A stretch of 23,163 nucleotides of DNA, taken from NCBI GenBank assembly GCA_945957225.1, contig CAMFKK010000008.1:1-23163 (forward strand), read 5' to 3'. Made by a program: the position numbers and the translations under genes. Below, one piece after another: positions 1-9,617 of this stretch. Under the pieces are notes generated by a model. It saw only the letters and a program-made list of their open reading frames with translations, did no database searches and had not been told where the DNA came from. The DNA is from an uncultured Sphingobacteriia bacterium (GTDB lineage: Bacteria > Bacteroidota > Bacteroidia > Chitinophagales > Chitinophagaceae). Every line of letters begins with the position of its first letter. The first letter of the stretch is position 1.

Positions 1-26
1 GGCTCGGAGATGTGTATAAGAGACAG
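1..26 (+). other. Nextera (Tn5) sequencing adapter remnant
   Basis: Bases 8-26 are exactly the 19-base Tn5 mosaic end AGATGTGTATAAGAGACAG, and bases 1-7 (GGCTCGG) match the preceding part of the Nextera Read-2 transposase adapter. This is library-derived sequence left at the contig edge, not organismal DNA. It contributes a false ATG at 10-12 that opens the reading frame of the first gene. The identification rests on recall of the well-known adapter sequence. Confidence 0.97.
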
Positions 27-2310
27 GGCAGATAATACAGCACGTATTTTCTTAATAGGAGATTCAACCATGGCAGACAAGCCGTTAGAGGGAAATCCTG
101 AAAGAGGCTGGGGGCAACTTTTCCCCCAGTTTCTTTTGCCAGGAATTCAGGTGCAAAACCATGCTATGAATGGGAGAAGCACCAAGAGTTTTATCAAGGA
201 AGGTAGATGGGATACCATTATGTCCCGGATGCGTAAAGGAGATTATGTGCTGATTCAATTTGGACATAATGATCAAAAGTTAGAAGATTCCAATCGCTCA
301 GCGCCTGCACATGGCTTATACAAAGAAAACCTAATCAAATTTGTCAAAGATACTAGGAGTAAGGGTGGATTTCCTGTTCTGATTACCCCTGTGATGCGCA
401 GAAAATTTGATGACAAAGGCAAATTTGTAGACCAACACGGAGATTATCCTGGGGTTGTAAAAGAAGTAGCTGCCCTATTAAAAGTACCCATGATTGATTT
501 GCACAAATCAAGTGAGGCTTTAATTGTAAAAGAAGGTGTGGAAGGAAGTAAAAGATTATTCTTAAACATACCCCAGCAACATTTTAAAAATTACAAAGGC
601 AAGGAAGAAGACAATACCCATTTTAGTGAATATGGGGCATCATCAATGGCATCATTGGTATGTCAGTCAATTGTTGACCAACAATTACCCTTGGTTGCTT
701 TTTTAAAGCCTTCACTATTTCAAGCAAAATACCAATTTGAATTACCCAAGATTTATACCCCGCATTTTAGACAAGACACTTTGAGTATTCTTGTAAACGG
801 GGCAGTGACCGATGGAAAGACCTTAAATTCAATAGCCATCAATACAACCATTGATCAAATGGCGGCAAAAGGTGGTGGGGTAGTAAAGATCCCTGCTGGC
901 TTATGGTTAACAGGCCCCATTGTCATGAAAAGCAATATCAACCTTTATGTTGAAAAAAATGCAGTAGTCATTTTTACAAGTGACTTGAATCAGTACCCAT
1001 TGGTTGTGTCATCTTTTGAAGGAGTTGACGCAGCAAGGTGTCAGTCTCCTATTACCGCAGAAAATCTTAGCAATATTGCTATAACTGGGAAAGGGGTATT
1101 TGACGGCAACGGATTTTTCTGGAGGCCGTTAAAAAAAGATAAGATGAATGAATCTGGTTGGAAGAACCATTTGCAAACTTATGGCGGTGCCTTAACGGAG
1201 GACAAAAAAACCTGGTATCCTTCAGAAGCAGCTGTTAAAGCATCTCTTGATAAGAATATTGGTAAATTAACTGATGGCAAAAAACTCAGTGACTTTGAAG
1301 GTATTAAAGATTTTCTTCGCCCAAACATGGTAAGGATTGCTAATTCCAAAAACATTTTAATTGAAGACGTTACTTTTAATAATAGCCCTGCTTGGACAAC
1401 CCATATTGTTACCAGTGAACAAATTACCATTAAAGGATTGATTGTGAAGAATCCTTGGTATGGTACCAATACAGATGCACTTGACTTAGAAAGTTGTAAG
1501 AATATTTTAATGGAAGATTGTGTGTTTGATACAGGTGATGATGGGATTACCATTAAATCTGGTAGGGACGAGGACGGAAGAAAAAGAGGCATCCCTACAG
1601 AAAATATGATTGTCAATAATTGCACTGTTTATCATGCACACGGTGGATTTGTTATAGGAAGTGAAATGAGTGGTGGTGCAAGAAATTTGTATGTGGGTAA
1701 TTGTACTTTTATTGGTACTGATATTGGTCTAAGATTTAAAACCACTAGGGGTAGGGGAGGGATGGTTGAAAATATTTATGCAAGCAATATAGTGATGAAA
1801 GATATTGTGGCAGAAGCTATTTTGTTTGATATGTATTATATGGCAAAAGACCCCGTTGTATTGGCAGGAGAAAAAAGAGAGCCGCCAGTTGTAGAAACCT
1901 TACCAGTAACAGAAGCTACACCACAATTTCAGCATTTCTACTTTAATAATATCAGTTGTAATGGAGCGGCTAAAGCCATTTTTGTTAGGGGGATCCCGGA
2001 AATGCACGTAAAAGATATTCAAATGAACAAAGTGTTTATACAAGCTAAAGAAGGGATAGATATACAGGAAGCAACAGGTATACAGCTTAATAATATTAGT
2101 GTACATGCCAATAATAAAAATCCTTTGGTTTATGCACTTAATAGTAATGATATCAAGATCAATGGATTTGATTTTAGCAATATGTCTGAAACCTTTTTGC
2201 AGGCACATGGTCCAAGAACAAAAAGCGTTTCCATTCAGCTAAAAAACAATCAAAAAATAAAAACCGATATTGGCTTTGGAGCCGATGCCAAAACCATAGA
2301 AATAAAATAG
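27..2310 (+). CDS. Rhamnogalacturonan acetylesterase (CE12) - polygalacturonase (GH28) fusion, 5'-truncated
   Basis: A two-domain secreted pectin enzyme. Residue numbers below count from the false adapter ATG at base 10. The N-terminal part (about 12-235) is an SGNH/GDSL esterase of the CE12 type: GDST with nucleophile Ser19, GHND at 85-88, and DNTHF with Asp201/His204. It should remove acetyl groups from rhamnogalacturonan. The C-terminal part (about 250-750) is a GH28 right-handed beta-helix with the family blocks NTD (487-489), GDD (509-511), HGG (544-546) and RFK (575-577). It should hydrolyse galacturonan or a related backbone linkage. The true start, signal peptide and promoter are missing because the sequence begins in an adapter. 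About 760 residues are organismal, and perhaps 20-30 N-terminal residues are lost (inference from where CE12 domains normally begin). The stop lies one base before the next gene, so the two are probably co-transcribed. The exact GH28 substrate (homogalacturonan, rhamnogalacturonan or xylogalacturonan) cannot be read from the sequence. Confidence 0.9.
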
Positions 2311-2311
2311 T

Positions 2312-4231
2312 ATGAAAAGAATTAGTCCCATCTTATTGCTTTGCTTGTTCCTATTGGGCCAAGTAAAGTCTCAGAGTCCTGCAGAACGAATGGCTGCCAC
2401 CATCATGAAAACTTGGACAGACACCCTTTGGGTAGAGGGGGCAAAGCCAACCAAATGGTCCTATGATTTAGGGGTTGTGTTAAAAGGTATTGAAGGTCTT
2501 TGGTATCAAACTGCGGATCCTAAGTACTTCAATTATCTCCAAAAAAGCATGGACTATTTTGTAGAAGAAAACGGGAATATTCGCACCTATAAAATGGAAG
2601 ATTATAACCTTGATAATATTCTAGATGGACGAATGCTCTTGACCTTGTATAAAGTAACCAGCAAGGAAAAATATTATAAAGCTGCTCAGTTATTGAGACA
2701 GCAATTGCAAAAACAACCAAGAACAAATGCTGGTGGTTATTGGCATAAGAAAATCTATCCACACCAAATGTGGTTAGACGGTTTGTATATGGCTGAACCA
2801 TTTCATGCTGAATATGCAGCAGACTTTAATGAACCTGGAGCTTTCAAAGAAATAGCACATCAGTTTATTGTAATGGAAGCCAAAGCAAGAGATACTAAAA
2901 CAGGATTATTATATCATGGCTGGGATGAATCCAAAGAGCAAAAATGGGCTGATCCAAAAACTGGTCTTTCTCCTCATTTTTGGGCTAGGGCCATGGGTTG
3001 GTATGGAATGGCATTGGTTGATGTGATGGAAAGAATGACCAATAATGAGCCCTATAAAGACTCTTTAAAGCAAATCTTAGCCAGGTTTGTTACATCTATC
3101 AAGAAAGTACAAGACCCCTCAACTGGTCTATGGTATGATATATTAAACCTTCCAAAAGAAAAAGGCAATTATTTAGAAGCTTCGGCTGCTTGTATGTTTG
3201 TTTGTACCATTGCTAAAGCGGTTAGATTGGGTTATTTACCTGCCACTTGGATGCCCATGGCTGAAAAAGGATACAATGGAATTTTAAAAGAGTTTCTGAA
3301 AATAGATGCTAGTGGACAAACCAATTTACACGGAACAGTTAGTGTTAGTGGTTTGGGTGGTAATCCCTATAGAGACGGTAGCTTTGCTTATTACATGAGT
3401 GAAAAAGTTATTGTGAATGACAAAAAAGGGGTTGGCGCTTTTTTACAAATGGCTAATGAAATGGCCTTGCATAAGAATTTGAAATTAGGTGCTGGCAAAT
3501 CTGTTTTGCTAGATGATTGGTTTAATTCAGAAAAGAAAAAAGACATTACCGGTCTATTAAAACCTTATCACTACAAATGGGATGAGATGTATAACAATGG
3601 TTTTTATTTGTTAGGCCAGGTTTTTAACGCGCATGGAATTCAAATAAAAACACTAAGTGCTGCTCCCACAAAAGAAAATTTAAAAAATACTGAGATCTAC
3701 CTAATTGTGGATGCAGATAATGTTACCGATAATCCCACACCTAACTATGTTACAGCAAAAGATGTAACAGCTGTTACAGATTGGGTAAAAGCTGGAGGTG
3801 TATTGGTTTTATTGCATAATGACAAGGGGAATGCAGAGTTTGAACACTTTAACAAACTGGCCAATAGTTTTGGTATTCATTTTAATGAGGATAGTTATAA
3901 TCGGGTGCTGGGTAATCAATATGAAACTGGTGCAATCATGATTCCAGCAGAAAATCCAATTCTGCCCAATGTTCAAAAAATTTATCAAAAAGAAATAAGT
4001 TCCATCACCCTTACAGCTCCAGCAAAACCCATGTTGAAAAAGGATGATCTAATCATTTTTGCTGTGACCAAGCTTGGAAAAGGAACCGTATTTGCAACAG
4101 CTGACCCTTGGTTATACAATGAATACACCGATGGTAGAAAACTGCCCATGGAATATCAAAACCTACAAGCTGCCAATGATTTGGTAAAATGGTTGATCAA
4201 ACAAATTCCAGTTAAACAAAAGAATAAGTAA
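2312..4231 (+). CDS. GH105 unsaturated rhamnogalacturonyl/glucuronyl hydrolase with C-terminal DUF4350-like domain
   Basis: The first ~22 residues (MKRISPILLLCLFLLGQVKS) form a signal peptide, so the protein is exported. Residues ~25-390 match the GH105 (YteR/YesR) alpha/alpha barrel: YDLGVVLKGIEGL near the start, DNILDG with Asp101, WLDGLYMAEPF with Asp156 (the likely catalytic acid by analogy with YteR), HGWDES, and a late VSGLGG...GSFAYYMSE block. The enzyme removes the 4,5-unsaturated uronic acid left at the non-reducing end by pectate or rhamnogalacturonan lyases, feeding the KduI/KduD branch. At 639 residues it is far longer than a plain GH105 (~370). Residues ~400-635 form an alpha/beta domain with hydrophobic strands (EIYLIVDADN, GGVLVLLHND, GKGTVFATADPW) that resembles the DUF4350/GATase-like fold. 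Its role is unknown, with glycan binding as one possibility. It starts one base after the upstream stop. Confidence 0.88.
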   Translation: MKRISPILLLCLFLLGQVKSQSPAERMAATIMKTWTDTLWVEGAKPTKWSYDLGVVLKGIEGLWYQTADPKYFNYLQKSMDYFVEENGNIRTYKMEDYNLDNILDGRMLLTLYKVTSKEKYYKAAQLLRQQLQKQPRTNAGGYWHKKIYPHQMWLDGLYMAEPFHAEYAADFNEPGAFKEIAHQFIVMEAKARDTKTGLLYHGWDESKEQKWADPKTGLSPHFWARAMGWYGMALVDVMERMTNNEPYKDSLKQILARFVTSIKKVQDPSTGLWYDILNLPKEKGNYLEASAACMFVCTIAKAVRLGYLPATWMPMAEKGYNGILKEFLKIDASGQTNLHGTVSVSGLGGNPYRDGSFAYYMSEKVIVNDKKGVGAFLQMANEMALHKNLKLGAGKSVLLDDWFNSEKKKDITGLLKPYHYKWDEMYNNGFYLLGQVFNAHGIQIKTLSAAPTKENLKNTEIYLIVDADNVTDNPTPNYVTAKDVTAVTDWVKAGGVLVLLHNDKGNAEFEHFNKLANSFGIHFNEDSYNRVLGNQYETGAIMIPAENPILPNVQKIYQKEISSITLTAPAKPMLKKDDLIIFAVTKLGKGTVFATADPWLYNEYTDGRKLPMEYQNLQAANDLVKWLIKQIPVKQKNK

Positions 4232-4278
4232 ATCATCCAATTGGTAAACTGATCAGTTAAAAGAAGCAAATTCAATCA

Positions 4279-6372
4279 TTGAAAAAGAAAAAGACATTTA
4301 AAACCACAATTGCATATAGACAGTTTTTCTATTTGATGATGGTTTTATTGACCATTAAGGTTAGTGCTGCTTCAAAACCCATTGTGGTTGATCAAAACGG
4401 TAAGGGTGATTTTACAAGTATTCAAGCTGCCATCAACAGTTTGTTGGATCAAGCAACAACGCACAGGGTTATTTTTATAAAAAAGGGTGTTTATAAAGAA
4501 AAAGTATTTATAGAGAAAAATTTTGTTGCCTTAGTTGGAGAAGATAAATCAAAGACAATCATTGTCATTTCTCAAGCAAGAGATATTTGGCGATGCGAGC
4601 ATCCAGATGATTGGGGAGTTGCCACTATAAATCTAAAAGGTTCAGATATTGTATTGGAAAATCTGACTATTTCAAATGATTTTGGATTCAATCTACAAGA
4701 AGACATGCATATTGATTGTAAGTCTGATTCCGCTAATCCCTTTAAAGTGGTTAAAAAATCGGGGCATCAAATGGCGCTTAGAAGTTTTGGTACTACCCGA
4801 CTGATAGCGCGTAATTGTGTATTCAAAGCCTATGGTGGAGATACAGTAAGTCCTTGGAATACCACCGAAGGACAGTTTTATTTTAAGGATTGTGAACTGG
4901 AAGGAGGGGTTGATTTTTATTGTCCCCGTGGTTGGGCATATGCGGAGAATTGTTTGTTTAAGGCCCATGGCAATACCGCTGCCATCTGGCATGATGGTTC
5001 AGTCAATAAAGACAGTAAAACCGTTTTGAAAAACTGTGTATTTACTGGAGATGATGGTTTTAAATTGGGTAGGTATCATAGGGATGCTCAATTTTATTTA
5101 TTGAATTGCCGGTTTGCAAAAAATATGGCAGATGCACCCATATATTTGAATCCATCGCAACCGCAAAACCAAATTCAATGGGGTAGAAGGATTTATTTTT
5201 TCAACTGTCATAAAGATGGTGGAGACTACCCCTGGTTTGCTGATAATCTTGCTGAAGCAGGGGCCAATATAGTAGCCAATGACCTGAATGCTGATTGGGT
5301 ATTTCATGGCGTTTGGAACCCAGCATCCATTAGTTTTACTAAGTCTAAGCCTGCATTTACAATTGTGCCTGCCGTTTATCTGATACCCCAAGATTTACAG
5401 CAACCAACTATTGATAGTATTGCTGAAAAAATGTTATTGTATCAGCGCGCCGTAGGCGGATGGCCTAAAGCTGTGAATGAAATAAAACTTGACTATCAAA
5501 AGCCCATAACTATTGGCCAAGCCAAATTGATTTTGGCCGACTCAATGCATATGGATGCAACATTTGATAATGAGGCAACTAGTAGAGAAATTAAATATCT
5601 GATCAAAGCTTATATTAATACAGGCAATCAAAGATATTTAGCGGCAGTTGAAAAAGGTATTGCCTATTGTTTGCGAGCACAAAATGCCAAAGGAGGATGG
5701 CCCCAATATTTTCCTGATAAAAGTATTTACAGGGCACAAATCACTTTCAATGATAATGCCATGGTCAATGTTCTAAATATCTTGGCAGATATTGTAGAAG
5801 GTAAAAATGGCTTTGATAAAGTTAACCCTGTATTTGTGCCAGCATCTGAAATGGCTATCAAGAGAGCCATTGATTGCATTATCAACACACAGATAAAGGT
5901 AAATGGCAGGTTCACCGCATGGTGTACCCAATACAATCCTGTTACCTTGGTTCCAGAAATGGCAAGAAAGTTTGAATTGGCGTCTATTAGCGCCAATGAG
6001 TCAGTTGGAATCATTCGATTTCTGATGCGTCAAAAACAACCCTCTGAGGCCGTTAAAAATGCGATTAATACAGCAATTGAGTGGTTGCAAACTGTTAGAA
6101 TCAAAGGTTATAGATATCAAGACATTGTTGCTGCTGATCAGCCCAAAGGAAAGGATCGGTTATTAGTAGCAGATGCCAATGCCAGTGTATGGTCAAGGTT
6201 TTATGAAATTGAAACCAATAAGCCTTTGTTCAGTGGCAGGGATAGTCAGAAAAAATATGATCTTAAAGAAATTGAATGGGAGAGAAGAACCGGATATGCT
6301 TGGTATGGGGTTTGGCCTGAAACTCTTATTAACAAGGATTATCCCAAGTGGAAACAATTAAACGAGCATTAG
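4279..6372 (+). CDS. Pectin methylesterase-like (CE8) - pectate lyase (PL10) fusion
   Basis: An exported bifunctional pectin enzyme. I favour the TTG start because it gives a complete signal peptide: a lysine-rich n-region, then FFYLMMVLLTI, then VSAA. The first ATG (residues 19-20) would cut off the charged region. Residues ~33-350 are a CE8-like beta-helix: GDFTSIQAAI, GHQMALR with Gln164, GGDTV with Asp188, VDFYCPRG with Asp212, and LGR with Arg265. The usual QDTL reads GDTV and DFIFG reads DFYCP, so the second conserved Gln is replaced although both Asp and the Arg remain. Residues ~375-697 are a PL10 pectate lyase: GGWPKAV, TFDNEAT with Asp430, GGWPQYFP, ITFNDN with Asp492, TAWCTQY, and MARKFELASIS with Arg563. 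Demethylation followed by beta-elimination in one chain would yield unsaturated oligogalacturonides for GH105. It lies 47 bases after the GH105 gene and 21 before uxaB. Confidence 0.9.
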   Translation: MKKKKTFKTTIAYRQFFYLMMVLLTIKVSAASKPIVVDQNGKGDFTSIQAAINSLLDQATTHRVIFIKKGVYKEKVFIEKNFVALVGEDKSKTIIVISQARDIWRCEHPDDWGVATINLKGSDIVLENLTISNDFGFNLQEDMHIDCKSDSANPFKVVKKSGHQMALRSFGTTRLIARNCVFKAYGGDTVSPWNTTEGQFYFKDCELEGGVDFYCPRGWAYAENCLFKAHGNTAAIWHDGSVNKDSKTVLKNCVFTGDDGFKLGRYHRDAQFYLLNCRFAKNMADAPIYLNPSQPQNQIQWGRRIYFFNCHKDGGDYPWFADNLAEAGANIVANDLNADWVFHGVWNPASISFTKSKPAFTIVPAVYLIPQDLQQPTIDSIAEKMLLYQRAVGGWPKAVNEIKLDYQKPITIGQAKLILADSMHMDATFDNEATSREIKYLIKAYINTGNQRYLAAVEKGIAYCLRAQNAKGGWPQYFPDKSIYRAQITFNDNAMVNVLNILADIVEGKNGFDKVNPVFVPASEMAIKRAIDCIINTQIKVNGRFTAWCTQYNPVTLVPEMARKFELASISANESVGIIRFLMRQKQPSEAVKNAINTAIEWLQTVRIKGYRYQDIVAADQPKGKDRLLVADANASVWSRFYEIETNKPLFSGRDSQKKYDLKEIEWERRTGYAWYGVWPETLINKDYPKWKQLNEH

Positions 6373-6393
6373 TCAGCAAGCAATTAGCATAAA

Positions 6394-7902
6394 ATGAGTA
6401 AATTAAATAAGGGAACTATCAGCAATGTTCCTGCCAAGGAAGGCGAACAAGACTTTTCATCATTAATGGCATTACCTGAAAAAGTATTGCAATTTGGAAC
6501 AGGTGTTTTATTAAGGGGTTTGCCTGATGAATATATTGATCTTGCCAATAAGAAAGGAATCTTCAATGGCAGGGTATTAGTTGTAAAATCTACAGACACA
6601 CCCGGTTCTGATGATTTTCAACAACAGGATGGGCTTTATACCGTAGTTGTTAGGGGTTTTGAAAATGGACAACCCGTAGACAAATGGGCTTTGAATGCCA
6701 GTATTAGCAGGGTATTGGCTGCCAATAGTCATTGGGATACTATTTTAGAAGCTGCAGAGCATCCAGCCATGCAGGTGGTGATTTCAAATACAACAGAAGT
6801 TGGTATTGTGTTGGTAGAAGAATCCATTCATGCAAATCCTCCAGCTTCATTTCCGGCAAAACTCTTGTCATTTTTGTACAAACGCTTTCAATTTTTCAAG
6901 GGTAGTAAAGATGCGGGAATGATCATTATTCCAACAGAATTAATTTCAGAAAACGGTCAAAAATTAAAATCCATTTTATTAGACCTTTCACAGTTTAACC
7001 AACTAGAACCAGCATTTATCACATGGTTGGATAGCGCCAATGATTTTTGTAATTCATTAGTGGATAGAATTGTACCTGGTAAACTACCAACTGCAGAAGC
7101 GGAAAAAATTAGCAAGACTTTGGGCTATGAAGACAGTTTAATGATTATGGCAGAGCCCTATAGCTTATGGGCCATAGAAACATCGCAAGACCGCACCAAA
7201 GAAATCTTGTCTTTTGCAACTGTGAATCCTGGGGTAAAATTAACCCATGATATCTCTAAATACAAGGAGCTTAAATTGAGGTTGCTCAATGCTACCCATA
7301 GTTTTTCTTGTGCATTGGCTATACTAAGTGGATTTGAAACAGTAAAAGAAGCCATGGCATCTAATCAGTTTCGTGGCTTTGTACTTTCACTGATGATGGA
7401 AGAAATCAAGCCCTTGGTAGTTGGAGGGGCTATTATAGAAGCTGAAGCAGCAGACTTTGCACAGCAAGTGGTTGATAGGTTTAGGAATAATTCTATAGAG
7501 CACCGTTGGGTGAATATTAGCATGCAGTACAGCCTAAAAATGGCTTCTAGGTGTATGCCATTAATTCAAAAATCATTTGAACAGGGTTCTGCTCGTAAAA
7601 GAATGCTTCTTGGGTTTGCCGCCTATCTCTTATTGATGCGTACGGTACAGGATGGGGATGGAAAATATTATGCCGAAGTTAGCGGCCAAAGGATTGCATT
7701 GACAGATGAGAAACTGGCCAGTATGCATATTTGCTGGCAAGAACCCAATTTAGAAAAAACGGTCATTGCCGTTCTACAAGAGACCAGCATTTGGAATGCC
7801 AACCTAAGTACGATTCCTGGATTTGTTCAAGACCTAGTTCAAGTAATAGAAGCTTGTCAAGAACAGGGAATCACAGAAATTTTGAGAACTTTAAAGGATT
7901 AA
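6394..7902 (+). CDS. uxaB: Tagaturonate reductase (altronate oxidoreductase)
   Basis: A cytoplasmic NADH-dependent enzyme that reduces D-tagaturonate to D-altronate in galacturonate catabolism. It belongs to the polyol-specific long-chain dehydrogenase family, related to mannitol dehydrogenase. The N-terminal nucleotide-binding segment contains VLQFGTGVLLRG (residues ~31-42). The catalytic block KLRLLNATHS supplies Lys294, Asn299 and His302, with the family spacing K-x4-N-x2-H. Its length of 502 residues is close to E. coli UxaB. It sits 21 bases after the pectate lyase fusion and 10 bases before uxaA, between secreted depolymerases and the next two steps of the same pathway, which supports tagaturonate over fructuronate. 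Fructuronate reductase (UxuB) is the nearest alternative. Confidence 0.92.
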   Translation: MSKLNKGTISNVPAKEGEQDFSSLMALPEKVLQFGTGVLLRGLPDEYIDLANKKGIFNGRVLVVKSTDTPGSDDFQQQDGLYTVVVRGFENGQPVDKWALNASISRVLAANSHWDTILEAAEHPAMQVVISNTTEVGIVLVEESIHANPPASFPAKLLSFLYKRFQFFKGSKDAGMIIIPTELISENGQKLKSILLDLSQFNQLEPAFITWLDSANDFCNSLVDRIVPGKLPTAEAEKISKTLGYEDSLMIMAEPYSLWAIETSQDRTKEILSFATVNPGVKLTHDISKYKELKLRLLNATHSFSCALAILSGFETVKEAMASNQFRGFVLSLMMEEIKPLVVGGAIIEAEAADFAQQVVDRFRNNSIEHRWVNISMQYSLKMASRCMPLIQKSFEQGSARKRMLLGFAAYLLLMRTVQDGDGKYYAEVSGQRIALTDEKLASMHICWQEPNLEKTVIAVLQETSIWNANLSTIPGFVQDLVQVIEACQEQGITEILRTLKD

Positions 7903-7912
7903 TAAGCATAAC

Positions 7913-9571
7913 ATGTCTATCAAAAGAAGAATATTACAAGTACACCCCAATGACAATGTATTGGTGGCTTTGCAAGACCTTGAAAAAGGTGAGACACTGG
8001 AATTCAACGGACAATTCTATACATTGTTGGACCCTGTTCCAGCCAAACATAAATTTACCACCAAGCAAATTGCAGAGGGAGAAGATATTATTATGTATGG
8101 GGTATTGGTAGGAAAGGCAAAAACCAATTTAGAAATTGGCGTTAGAATTGCCACAGAAAATATAAGACACGCTTCTGATGGATATCAATTAGGTGAACGC
8201 AGAACTGCTTGGCAAATGCCATCAGTTGAAAAATGGAAGAACCGAACTTTTATGGGTTATCACCGCAAAAATGGATCAGTGGGTACCGGTAATTATTGGT
8301 TGGTTGTGCCCATGGTTTTTTGTGAGAATAGAAATGTGGAAGTATTAAAAGAAGCCCTGATGGAAGAACTGGGTTATGCAAGACCTAGAAAGTACCATCA
8401 ATACACCAATAAACTTGCTGGTCTATACAAGAGCGGGGCAAGTATAGAAACTATAGAAGCGGAATTGTTTGAAGAGAAATTAGTGGATCAAGGAGTGGAA
8501 CCTTTATTTCCTAATATTAGTGGCATCAAGTTTTTAAATCACGAGGGTGGATGTGGAGGTATAAGATCAGATGCGCAGGCTTTGTGTGCACTCTTGGCAG
8601 GATATATTACTCATCCAAACTGCGCGGGAGCTACTGTATTAAGTTTGGGTTGTCAGAACGCACAAGTGTCTATGTTGCAAGAAGAGATTGCCAAAAGAAT
8701 ACCAGACTACGATAGACCCTTGTATATTTTAGAACAACAAAAAGCTGGGTTGGAAACCAATTTGTTGGCATCGGCCATTCAACAAACCTTCAAAGGTTTG
8801 GTCAAAGCCAATGAACAAAAAAGAGAACCAGCACCCATTTCCAAAATTGTCATTGGATTAGAATGCGGTGGATCAGATGGATTCTCTGGAATCTCTGCCA
8901 ATCCTGCCATTGGATATACTTCTGATTTATTGGTGGCACTGGGTGGTACGGTTATTCTTTCTGAATTTCCTGAATTATGTGGTGTAGAACAAGAACTGAG
9001 TGATAGATGTGTAGATGAAGACAAAGCCAATAGGTTTATGTATTTAATGCAGACTTATAATAGGTTGGCAGAAGAAGCAGGTAGCGGATTTTATATGAAT
9101 CCCTCACCAGGCAATATCAAGGACGGTTTAATTACCGATGCCATCAAAAGTGCAGGCGCCGCCAAAAAAGGAGGAACTTCTCCAGTTGTAGATGTATTGG
9201 ATTATACGGAACCTGTTACCAAACCTGGTTTGAACCTATTATGCACTCCTGGTAATGATGTTGAATCAACCACTGCTGAAGTAGCATCAGGCGCAACAGT
9301 GGTATTGTTTACAACTGGATTGGGTACACCAACTGGTAATCCCATTACACCGGTGGTTAAAATAGCCAGCAATTCTGCCCTTTTCCAAAGAATGCAGGAT
9401 ATCATGGATGTAAATACCGGTACCATTATTGAAGGTGCAGAAACCATTGAAGAAGCAGGAGAACGTATTTTAGATTATGTTGTAGCAGTAGCCAGCGGTG
9501 ACATTAAAGTGGCCGCTGTAAGACACGGACAAGACGATTTCATTCCTTGGAAAAGGGGTGTTAGTTTATAA
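7913..9571 (+). CDS. uxaA: Altronate dehydratase
   Basis: Converts D-altronate to 2-keto-3-deoxy-D-gluconate, the point where the galacturonate and unsaturated-uronate branches meet. The N-terminal ~80 residues form a SAF-type domain (VHPNDNVLVALQDLEKGE). The larger C-terminal catalytic region carries family blocks HRKNGSVGTGNYW, NHEGGCGG, LSLGCQN, ECGGSDGFSG and TTGLGTPTGNPI. The conserved cysteines and metal-associated residues fit the iron/manganese-dependent UxaA/GarD family. At 552 residues it is somewhat longer than E. coli UxaA (~495). The start follows uxaB by 10 bases, in a TAAGCATAACATG context resembling the uxaB start region. Galactarate dehydratase is homologous, but the uxaB/uxaC context favours altronate. 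Confidence 0.92.
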   Translation: MSIKRRILQVHPNDNVLVALQDLEKGETLEFNGQFYTLLDPVPAKHKFTTKQIAEGEDIIMYGVLVGKAKTNLEIGVRIATENIRHASDGYQLGERRTAWQMPSVEKWKNRTFMGYHRKNGSVGTGNYWLVVPMVFCENRNVEVLKEALMEELGYARPRKYHQYTNKLAGLYKSGASIETIEAELFEEKLVDQGVEPLFPNISGIKFLNHEGGCGGIRSDAQALCALLAGYITHPNCAGATVLSLGCQNAQVSMLQEEIAKRIPDYDRPLYILEQQKAGLETNLLASAIQQTFKGLVKANEQKREPAPISKIVIGLECGGSDGFSGISANPAIGYTSDLLVALGGTVILSEFPELCGVEQELSDRCVDEDKANRFMYLMQTYNRLAEEAGSGFYMNPSPGNIKDGLITDAIKSAGAAKKGGTSPVVDVLDYTEPVTKPGLNLLCTPGNDVESTTAEVASGATVVLFTTGLGTPTGNPITPVVKIASNSALFQRMQDIMDVNTGTIIEGAETIEEAGERILDYVVAVASGDIKVAAVRHGQDDFIPWKRGVSL

Positions 9572-9617
9572 ACGGTTGGTTCTGCCAGCCATGCCATGGA
9601 TAAGAAAAATTGATTGT

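Noticed and set aside
1179..1625. 148-residue open frame on the minus strand
   Set aside because: Lies wholly inside the GH28 domain, whose protein carries all family motifs; the antisense frame has no recognisable domain and is a shadow.
4247..4258. Perfect 12-base palindrome AACTGATCAGTT between the GH105 and CE8-PL10 genes
   Set aside because: Short, lacks the central CG of the LacI-type sites, has no second copy noticed and no promoter beside it; could be chance.
7731..8111. 126-residue plus-strand frame spanning the uxaB end and uxaA start
   Set aside because: Overlaps two well-supported genes in another frame and shows no domain.
9558..9617. GTG start adding 20 residues to UxaC
   Set aside because: Overlaps uxaA, and the added residues do not fit the family; the ATG at 9618 gives the usual MKPFLDEHF start.
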